The position numbers and the translations under genes are program-made. This document shows, one piece after another, positions 1 to 6,207 of a DNA stretch of 12,590 bases. Numbering within the stretch: the first letter of the stretch is position 1; each line of letters starts with the position of its first letter. This DNA comes from Bacteroidia bacterium (GTDB lineage: Bacteria; Bacteroidota; Bacteroidia; SpSt-205). The stretch lies in contig JANXCJ010000044.1 of assembly GCA_025060275.1 (NCBI GenBank), forward strand, positions 1 through 12,590. The letters are read 5' to 3'. Below the pieces are notes generated by a model. That model had not been told where the DNA came from, did not search any database, and saw only the letters and a list, made by a program, of their open reading frames with translations.

Positions 1-1197
1 TTTACCTTGTGCATTGAGAATATAAAAAACCAAAAAGAAAGCAGTGGAAACCACAAGGGGCATGCCTAACCCCCCTTTCCGAATCACACTCCCTAAGGAC
101 ACCCCCAACACTAAGAAAACTACAGAAGCTAAAGGATAAGCAAACTTATAATACCATTCCAGCTCATACCTCCATACCGTCTCATTTAGATGCCGCAGAC
201 GCTGTGCATGGTATTCTGCGAGGCTTCTCTCCCGTCTGATGAGATTATCCGTTTGCATATGTAAAGCTTCAGAGAGGGGGGGCTCACTCAAAGTCAGCGT
301 ATAAGCTCTCGGAGAAGGCAAAACACTCTGTAGCACATTCATAAATTCCTTCTGAGCCGACTGCGTTAGCTCTACGAGACTATCAATCGCACCTCTCAAA
401 GCTCCTATGGAAAGCATGTACTGATGCCCCGCAAAAATCCTTTCATCTGAACGCTTGAGCCCCAAGCCAGACATATCTAAGCGAAGTATAAGCGTATCAA
501 AACAAGCTTGTATCCATGCAGGTGGCTGTTTAGGCTTAATGGAGGTCTCGTACTGGCAACCGTGATAAAGGGTAAATACGAGAAACAACCATTTAGCATC
601 TATAAAGATTTCCCCGGAATCTGCGGTGATAGTCTTGTCTATATTGCCTTCCGGCGCATATTCATATATCAGAATGTCCTTTACTCGTTTCTCCCCCTCC
701 AGCTTGCCTATGCGTATAGCATACCCATCAATCCAGCGGTTGAAGAGTCCCGGCTTGAGCGCTAGGGCAGGACGAGCTTGTTCCATATCATATAGAAGCG
801 TATAGAGTTTGAGATTCGCCTTCGGTACCCAATACCACGAAAGTACACTTGTCATAATAAAGCAAAGGAGCCCTACAAAAAGAATAGGCCTTAGAGTGCG
901 TACAAACGACACTCCTCCGCTTTGGAGCGCTGTGAGCTCAAGCCTTTCACCTAAATTCCCCATTGTGATAAGTCCCGCCATCAAAAGCCCCATAGGAAGT
1001 GCCAAAAGCACCAAAGAAGCACAGGCATACAAAAAAAGCTCTACTAGAACAGCCGTAGGAAACCCCTTCCCTAAAATATCCTCCTGATAACGGGAGAGAA
1101 ATTGAATCACAAGTATTACAAGTGTAGTGCTAAAGCTGGCTAAAAAAGGACCTGTGAAGCTGACAAGGATATACCTATCTAAACGCTTTATACCCAT
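1..1197 (-). CDS. LptF/LptG (YjgP/YjgQ) family permease, 3' end cut by window edge
   Basis: This inner-membrane permease belongs to the family that forms the LptFG part of the lipopolysaccharide exporter, which with LptB extracts LPS from the inner membrane and passes it to the periplasmic bridge. I read it by translating the minus strand from an ATG at 1197: 399 codons stay open to the window edge. Visible features are an N-terminal helix (about residues 12-34), a second (about 50-76) followed by the family-typical stretch GNLGERLELTALQSGG (80-95), a third near 104-124, a soluble periplasmic middle part, and a C-terminal membrane region containing RKGGLGMP (373-380), which is typical of Bacteroidota members. 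The start overlaps the stop of the upstream PLP-enzyme gene by 10 bp, which indicates translational coupling. Bacteroidota often carry several paralogues, so I cannot say whether this is LptF or LptG. The family call is firm. Confidence 0.88.
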   Translation of the reverse strand, partial: MGIKRLDRYILVSFTGPFLASFSTTLVILVIQFLSRYQEDILGKGFPTAVLVELFLYACASLVLLALPMGLLMAGLITMGNLGERLELTALQSGGVSFVRTLRPILFVGLLCFIMTSVLSWYWVPKANLKLYTLLYDMEQARPALALKPGLFNRWIDGYAIRIGKLEGEKRVKDILIYEYAPEGNIDKTITADSGEIFIDAKWLFLVFTLYHGCQYETSIKPKQPPAWIQACFDTLILRLDMSGLGLKRSDERIFAGHQYMLSIGALRGAIDSLVELTQSAQKEFMNVLQSVLPSPRAYTLTLSEPPLSEALHMQTDNLIRRERSLAEYHAQRLRHLNETVWRYELEWYYKFAYPLASVVFLVLGVSLGSVIRKGGLGMPLVVSTAFFLVFYILNAQGK

Positions 1198-2381
1198 ACC
1201 TCAGCCAAACTGGCATAGGTAGGAACTTTCGCCTCTATTCTCTCACCACGCAGAAGGTATAGATATGGGAAATGCTGGGACAACTCACCAGACTTAGCAT
1301 GACGGAAATAAAGCGGCTCCCCTATACGCAAAAAGGAGGGCGGATTAGGAATATATACAGGTGTCTGTATTTCTCCAGCACCCTCATGTTTGAGGAAACG
1401 CATATGAGGAGGCAACCAGGGCTTAGGAAGCTTTTCACTGCTTACAGCGCCAGAAGCTATGTAACCACCACCATGACAGGTATAAATTTCTTCTGCAGGG
1501 CGGCGTACAATTTCAAGGCTAAAACCTGCAGCCGGCATAAAACTTACCTTCTCATAATAGTCAAATAGAGCAGGTGCAAAGAAGGCAGAGCCTGCCGTAA
1601 CCTCTGTTACCACAGGGTCCTTTGCTGTCTCTGACAAACTTCCCGTCCCTCCCCCATTCACGAACTGGAGGGAAAAGCCCATCTCCTTTAGCGCTTCTAC
1701 CACGAGCCTCCGCTTTTCTACCACTTCCTGCCAGGATAACCCTTTCAAATAGCGTAGAAGCAAACCTTTCCATCCTATTCCTTTATCTCCAACCCCAGCA
1801 ATCTGGGCCTCATAAGCCATCATACCTACCACCTCTACCCTATCCAACCTACGAAGTACCTGAGCAAAGCGCACAACTTCCTCCACTGAACGAAGGGGAG
1901 ACCGGCGTACCCCGAAATAAAGCCAGCCCCAATCTGACGAAACATCTATATCCAAGCATAGAGAGGCCTTGTAAGAAGTACCTTGAAAGGTATGATGTAA
2001 GGCTTCTGCTTGCTCTATAGAGTCTACCATTGCCACCGCCTTCTTACCCATCCTTACAAGCTCTAAATATGCAAGCTGCTCAGCGGGTTGAAAAAAGGGG
2101 TAGCCTATTACAAAGTCATCTAATCCTTCTCGAGCAAGGTAAAGCGCTTCGCGCGCACTCATACAGAGAAAACCGCAAAAACGCTCACTCAACTGCCGAA
2201 TGTACTTAAGAAGGTATAGACAGCGAATAGACTTAGTAGCAATCCGAATAGGGAGCCTCCCCGCATACTCTAATACCTTCTGTGCATTTGTTTCTAAGGC
2301 TTGCATATCCACGAAGGCAGCAGGGCGAGGTATCTCTCGCAGAGCCATCGTATAGCGGAGATAATTATCCTCCCATTTCAC
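1188..2381 (-). CDS. Fold-type III PLP enzyme, D-threonine aldolase / D-serine dehydratase-like (amino acid deaminase/aldolase)
   Basis: Probable pyridoxal-phosphate enzyme with an alanine-racemase-type TIM barrel, in the group often annotated as amino acid deaminase/aldolase; its true substrate is unknown. With the GTG start at 2381 it is 397 residues. The N-terminal part has the family pattern W..Y, then PRPAAFVD (18-25) and RIATKSIRC (46-54), where Lys50 is the expected PLP lysine. Later come CGFLCMSAREA, VNGGGTGS (likely cofactor phosphate loop) and a C-terminal YFRHAKSGEL stretch typical of this family. The start is ambiguous. The longest frame opens at an ATG at 2435, inside the GT4 gene, and another ATG lies at 2348. 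I prefer GTG 2381 because it lies 10 nt after the GT4 stop and retains the W-E-D-N-Y segment that relatives share at their N-termini. Its place between a glycosyltransferase and an LPS permease suggests, but does not prove, a role in surface-glycan chemistry. Confidence 0.8.
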   Translation of the reverse strand: MKWEDNYLRYTMALREIPRPAAFVDMQALETNAQKVLEYAGRLPIRIATKSIRCLYLLKYIRQLSERFCGFLCMSAREALYLAREGLDDFVIGYPFFQPAEQLAYLELVRMGKKAVAMVDSIEQAEALHHTFQGTSYKASLCLDIDVSSDWGWLYFGVRRSPLRSVEEVVRFAQVLRRLDRVEVVGMMAYEAQIAGVGDKGIGWKGLLLRYLKGLSWQEVVEKRRLVVEALKEMGFSLQFVNGGGTGSLSETAKDPVVTEVTAGSAFFAPALFDYYEKVSFMPAAGFSLEIVRRPAEEIYTCHGGGYIASGAVSSEKLPKPWLPPHMRFLKHEGAGEIQTPVYIPNPPSFLRIGEPLYFRHAKSGELSQHFPYLYLLRGERIEAKVPTYASLAEVWV

Positions 2382-2391
2382 ACTTTCAAAT

Positions 2392-3525
2392 TTAGTGGGC
2401 AACTTCCAGCAGAGCCTCCCAGATTTGCTGAACACATCTTGACCAAGTAAACTGTCTCACATGCTCTTGTCCGCGAGCTATGCGGACTTGCCTACATGTA
2501 AGGGGCTCAACCAAGGCCTCCCTTATACCCTTCGCAATATCCTCAGCATCATAAGGATTTACATAGAATGCAGCTTCGCCTCCTACCTCTGGTAATGAGC
2601 TCACTCGGCTGATAACTACAGGCACTCCGCACGCCATAGCTTCCACCACTGGATATCCAAACCCCTCATAGAGCGAGGGATAGACTACTACAGCCGCTGC
2701 TCCATATAGCTCAGCCAATTCCCTATCCGAAACAGAAGATAAGAATATTAGCTCTTGCTTAGTGCGGAGTCTATTATATGCTTCTTCAATTTCTCTCTTA
2801 CCAAACATAACTCTACTGACAAGTATGAACCTAAGCGGGTCCGTGTAGCTCTCTCGCAAAATATCGTAGGCTTGAAGGAGCCTCACGGGGTTTTTTCGGG
2901 GGTGAAGGCTACCTACATAAAGGATGTAGGGAACTCCCTGGGTGTAACGCTGCCGCACTGAAAGAATATCCTCAGGCAGAAGAGGTTTGAAAATTTCTCC
3001 ATCGCATCCATTATACACTATGCGGATACGGGTAGTATCTGCATCAAAGAGCTCTAGAAGATCATTCTTCACAGAAAAGCTATTTACGATAAGTAGCTTA
3101 GCCTTTTCTATAACAGTCCAAGTAGTTCGCATGTAGAAGCGATACCAGTCCTTAGGAATATGTTCAGGGTAGCGTGCAAAACCTACATCATGAATAAAAG
3201 CCACAGTAGGGACCCGATCTGCCACTTTACGAGAAACCTGAGCATATGTCGCAAAAAGCACCTTTGGTTTATGGCGACTTACATACCAGGGCATGCTATA
3301 ACGCCACCATACTTCATATAATATCCAGTGACGGGTAGGGGGAGGTAGAATAATAGAGCGCTGATTGGGCCCAAAATGGTATATTGGAAGAGGTTTCCTA
3401 TCAAAAAGCAAATCAAATTCTACCTCGGGATGAAGCTTTATAAGCCTAGAAGCTACCTCACGGGTGAAACGCCCAAAACCCTCTAAGTGCGGCAGTAGGA
3501 ACCGGCTATCTATGGCGACTCGCAT
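2392..3525 (-). CDS. Glycosyltransferase family 4 (GT-B fold)
   Basis: A 377-residue retaining glycosyltransferase of the GT4 type, expected to transfer a sugar from a nucleotide donor to a growing lipid-linked glycan on the cytoplasmic face of the inner membrane. The N-terminal acceptor domain starts MRVAIDSR with a glycine-containing loop near residues 12-20 and an IHD motif near 111-113. The C-terminal donor domain begins around YVGSLHPRKN (203-212) and includes the EX7E signature EGFGYPVVE (287-295), followed by AMACGVPVV. The length is normal for the family. The ATG at 3525 lies inside the frameshift-corrected end of the flippase gene, giving an overlap of about 20 bp, and the PLP-enzyme gene follows 10 nt after the stop. 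Donor and acceptor sugars cannot be predicted; a mannosyl- or rhamnosyltransferase-like activity would be a guess. Confidence 0.9.
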   Translation of the reverse strand: MRVAIDSRFLLPHLEGFGRFTREVASRLIKLHPEVEFDLLFDRKPLPIYHFGPNQRSIILPPPTRHWILYEVWWRYSMPWYVSRHKPKVLFATYAQVSRKVADRVPTVAFIHDVGFARYPEHIPKDWYRFYMRTTWTVIEKAKLLIVNSFSVKNDLLELFDADTTRIRIVYNGCDGEIFKPLLPEDILSVRQRYTQGVPYILYVGSLHPRKNPVRLLQAYDILRESYTDPLRFILVSRVMFGKREIEEAYNRLRTKQELIFLSSVSDRELAELYGAAAVVVYPSLYEGFGYPVVEAMACGVPVVISRVSSLPEVGGEAAFYVNPYDAEDIAKGIREALVEPLTCRQVRIARGQEHVRQFTWSRCVQQIWEALLEVAH

Positions 3526-3639
3526 GAATCCATAGCCGAAACACCCCTGTTATCCACGTCCAAAATATAAAAAGCCCAATAGCTGCAGCAATTCCCATAC
3601 CACTCGCCCATGGACCTAAATTGTAAAAAGTCAGCCCCC
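3506..3639 (-). pseudogene. Out-of-frame C-terminal continuation of the flippase
   Basis: After the premature TGA of the flippase frame, the next frame continues as plausible protein: GLTFYNLGPWASG, then a hydrophobic helix of about 20 residues (MGIAAAIGLFIFWTWITGVF), then a basic tail ending at TAG 3506-3508. This looks like the last transmembrane segment missing from the 428-residue frame. One extra G in the tract at 3635-3639 restores a single frame (AYGGLTFYNL). The restored gene overlaps the GT4 start by about 20 bp, in keeping with the other tight junctions, whereas the shortened frame would leave a gap of about 105 nt. The cause could be a homopolymer sequencing error or a real mutation. 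Confidence 0.7.
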
Positions 3640-4917
3640 ATAAGCGATACCAAGGACTCCCAAGCGCACTAGCACATGGGTAGGAGGCAAAAAAGGCGAC
3701 ACCTTCGCAAAATGAAAAGTAAAGCCGATACCCTGAAGGAGATAGCTCGCAGCTAAGCCTAATGTAGCCCCTACCCCTTTCAAGGCAGGAAGAGAAAGCA
3801 AGCAAGTTATGCCATTGAGTAGGGCAGAACCTACCACCCACCAGAACGCCACCCACTCATACCCCAAAGCTGTGAGGTAAGTACTGTAAATGATAAAGAT
3901 ACCATTTATCATAAGAGGCACAGACATGACCTGAAGGATTTGACTCATCTGATCTATTTCTTGAGGGGTGCTATGGGTAAAAAGCACTAGGAAAAGTTTA
4001 GGCTCTCCTATGAAGATACCTCCTACAAGAATGAGAGGGAGGGCAGCGACAAGATGCCCCCACACAAAAGTACGCGGAAGTTCTGGGCTCCTTTGAGGAC
4101 CAAGCTGGGCAAAGCGCGCAAAGAAAAGCGGCATTACTATCCATAGGTACATCATCGCCGCAGAGAACCACCTATAAGCCCCACAGTATAGGCCGTTTTC
4201 GTAAGCTCCTAACCAGCGTTCTAAGAGAATTTGATTCAAGCGTTCATTTACAGCGGAAGCGTAGCTAAGAAGGGCAAAAGGGGTCATATGCCGAAATACT
4301 TGCCACAAAACTTGGGTGTTACGCTCCCAGCGGGGTATGCCATAGCGGCGCCATACCCATACCCCTGCTAAACTAGCGGAGGTTATCCCCGCCAATACAA
4401 GGATACTCACGTAAATGTCATCCTTTAGAAATTGCCAAGCTAAGAAGATTAGAAGCACTACTATTGCTTTCTCCACAGCAGAGAGAAGAGCATCTATACG
4501 AAACTGCTGCGTACCTTGAAAGTAAGCTCGGAAAAACTGTATATAGCTTATGCTGAGTTGATAGAGAACCAGAGCAAATAACCATAGGAGTTGCTTTTCC
4601 CTATACCCCAGAATCCAGCCAAGCCCTAAAAAAAGAAGTAGAGTGAATAGCGTCAGCCATACCTTTAGAGTAAGGGTGGAAGCGATAAGAGAGGGGTAGA
4701 GCCGAGGTTGCTGAGCCATCTCACGCGTAATCAGAGCGTAAAGCCCCCAGTCACCAATAGCAATAGCCCATTGTCCCAACCCTAAAAGCGCCCCTATAAG
4801 TCCATAAGAAGTATGCCCAATCCGATTTTGAACAAGATTATCTGCTAATATCCAGAGAGGCTTAGTGATAAGGTTAGCAATAAGGGTTATAATTATGTCT
4901 CTGTGGAATGTTTTCAT
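3631..4917 (-). CDS. Oligosaccharide flippase, Wzx/PST family (polysaccharide biosynthesis protein), C-terminus frameshifted
   Basis: A polytopic membrane protein of the MOP superfamily (Wzx/RfbX-like), predicted to flip lipid-linked oligosaccharides across the inner membrane. It starts MKTFHRDIIITLIANLITK and shows many hydrophobic helices along its length, with the short polar links usual for this family. As read, the frame ends after 428 residues (TGA at 3631-3633). Adding one G to the G5 tract at 3635-3639 would join it to another frame that encodes one more strongly hydrophobic helix and a basic tail and stops at 3506, giving about 470 residues, a more typical length. The ATG at 4917 overlaps the end of the GT2 gene by 4 bp (ATGA), a classic operon junction. 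The export function is a family inference; the glycan is unknown. Confidence 0.87.
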   Translation of the reverse strand: MKTFHRDIIITLIANLITKPLWILADNLVQNRIGHTSYGLIGALLGLGQWAIAIGDWGLYALITREMAQQPRLYPSLIASTLTLKVWLTLFTLLLFLGLGWILGYREKQLLWLFALVLYQLSISYIQFFRAYFQGTQQFRIDALLSAVEKAIVVLLIFLAWQFLKDDIYVSILVLAGITSASLAGVWVWRRYGIPRWERNTQVLWQVFRHMTPFALLSYASAVNERLNQILLERWLGAYENGLYCGAYRWFSAAMMYLWIVMPLFFARFAQLGPQRSPELPRTFVWGHLVAALPLILVGGIFIGEPKLFLVLFTHSTPQEIDQMSQILQVMSVPLMINGIFIIYSTYLTALGYEWVAFWWVVGSALLNGITCLLSLPALKGVGATLGLAASYLLQGIGFTFHFAKVSPFLPPTHVLVRLGVLGIAYGG

Positions 4918-5672
4918 TCCACAGAAGGATAACCCCCCCGTAGATGATTCTTCACTACCGCCCAGAAGCTCTCTAAAACCGCCCCCATTCCAAAATGCTT
5001 GTATAGAATTCTCGTACGCTCTATGATATATCGCCTCAGTCGGCGAGCAGAAACACCTCCAATCAGATAGCGTATCAGCACCTTCCCACTATCATAGGTA
5101 GAGAGAGGCTGCTGGAGCAGCCGGATAGTCCAGTCTAAGTCTGCTGCTAAAGTATAAGAGAGATCATAGAGAGGGGCTTTCTCTCGCCTCACAAATAAGG
5201 CTTGATGACATATGCTCATACCCGTGCGAAAATGAGAAACTGAGAGCTTTCCATGAGGATAGGGACGCGCTCTCCGCTTACTGCTGAGAATCTGCCCCTT
5301 CTCATCTACATAACGATGATCCCCATAGAGAATATCCATCCCCTCAGGTCCGTCAGAAAAAAGCCTCTCCAAGGTACTTTCATCCCAGAAGCTATCACCC
5401 GAATTGAGAAACACGACGTACTCACCTCGGGCCCTCTGCAACCCTTTATTCATTGCGTCATATATCCCCTTATCTTTCTCGCTTATGACCTGACCTGCAG
5501 GAGCTTTAGCAAGGTATGCCTCTATCATATTCAAAGTCCCATCCGTAGAGCCTCCATCTACAAAAATGTGCTCCCACTGTCGCCAGCTTTGATTAGCTGT
5601 ACTTAGCAGTGTAAGAGGCAGTGTAGACTCAGCTTGATAAGTAACAGTAATGATAGAGAGCCGTGGCCCCAT
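4914..5672 (-). CDS. Glycosyltransferase family 2 (GT-A fold)
   Basis: A 252-residue inverting GT2-type glycosyltransferase, expected to act in the cytoplasm or at the inner membrane in surface glycan assembly. The N-terminus LSIITVTYQAE is the typical first strand of the nucleotide-binding fold. DGGSTDGT (39-46) provides the nucleotide-binding aspartates. EKDKGIYDAMNKG (65-77) is a hallmark of the WcaA-like/colanic acid GT2 group. LNSGD (89-93) occupies the DXD metal-binding position, and HQALFVR (156-162) with ADLDW (177-181) matches the acceptor/catalytic region. No membrane helix is evident. It lies 11 nt downstream of coaD and overlaps the flippase start by 4 bp. The sugar specificity cannot be told. 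Confidence 0.92.
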   Translation of the reverse strand: MGPRLSIITVTYQAESTLPLTLLSTANQSWRQWEHIFVDGGSTDGTLNMIEAYLAKAPAGQVISEKDKGIYDAMNKGLQRARGEYVVFLNSGDSFWDESTLERLFSDGPEGMDILYGDHRYVDEKGQILSSKRRARPYPHGKLSVSHFRTGMSICHQALFVRREKAPLYDLSYTLAADLDWTIRLLQQPLSTYDSGKVLIRYLIGGVSARRLRRYIIERTRILYKHFGMGAVLESFWAVVKNHLRGGYPSVE

Positions 5673-5683
5673 CCCCTCCGAAC

Positions 5684-6196
5684 TTATTGCCTGTCGCTTT
5701 CCGCTCTTGCCGGCTTACCCCCTGGATAAAGTGCATAAATATCCCGAATAATATGGGGTGGCAATAGCCCCTCTAAATGCCCATGAAAGCGAATTATCTC
5801 CTTCACAAGCGTAGAAGAGACAAAAGAAGTCTGGGGGCTGCTTAGAAGGTAAAAAGTTTCTATGCTTGAGTCTAGATATTTATTGAGTAAATCTATATTT
5901 CGCTCGTATTCGTAATCCGGTGCGGAGCGCAAGCCACGAAGAATAAAGCGAGCATTCACTTTATTAGCGAATTCAACGGTTAGTCCTGTATAAATATGTA
6001 CCTTTACCCGAGGCTCCTGCGCAAAAGTCTCCTGTATCCAGCTATAGCGCTGCTCGGGGCTAAACATCGCTTGCTTGGAGTTATTTACACCAATGCCCAC
6101 GATTATCTCATCAAACAGGGCAAGCCCTCTCTGAATAATTTCTATGTGCCCATTTGTAATAGGATCAAAACTTCCTGGGAAAAGCGCTCTCTTCAT
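5684..6196 (-). CDS. coaD: Phosphopantetheine adenylyltransferase (CoaD)
   Basis: This enzyme transfers AMP from ATP to 4'-phosphopantetheine, giving dephospho-CoA and pyrophosphate, the penultimate step of coenzyme A synthesis, in the cytoplasm. The 170-residue protein has the nucleotidyltransferase signature GSFDPITNGH (8-17), with the TxGH motif at 14-17, Lys41 in the usual ATP/pantetheine region, the conserved RGLR (87-90) followed by SAPDYEYE, and the C-terminal SSTLVKE (127-133) corresponding to the ISSSxVRE motif. The length is close to the family's usual 160 residues, with a short polar tail. It sits 11 nt after porW and 11 nt before the GT2 gene, so it is probably co-transcribed with them. 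A housekeeping gene inside this operon would make promoter or stop mutations upstream costly. Confidence 0.97.
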   Translation of the reverse strand: MKRALFPGSFDPITNGHIEIIQRGLALFDEIIVGIGVNNSKQAMFSPEQRYSWIQETFAQEPRVKVHIYTGLTVEFANKVNARFILRGLRSAPDYEYERNIDLLNKYLDSSIETFYLLSSPQTSFVSSTLVKEIIRFHGHLEGLLPPHIIRDIYALYPGGKPARAESDRQ

Positions 6197-6207
6197 GGGG
6201 CATTAGT

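Noticed and set aside
508..1087. Plus-strand frames of 85 and 92 codons
   Set aside because: They lie antisense within the LptF/LptG-family gene, whose minus-strand frame is open throughout and has clear family motifs.
3630..3645. Programmed -1 ribosomal frameshift in the flippase
   Set aside because: The zero-frame codons TAT GGG GGC do not form a standard X XXY YYZ slippery heptamer, and I did not identify a supporting downstream structure. A homopolymer length change is simpler.
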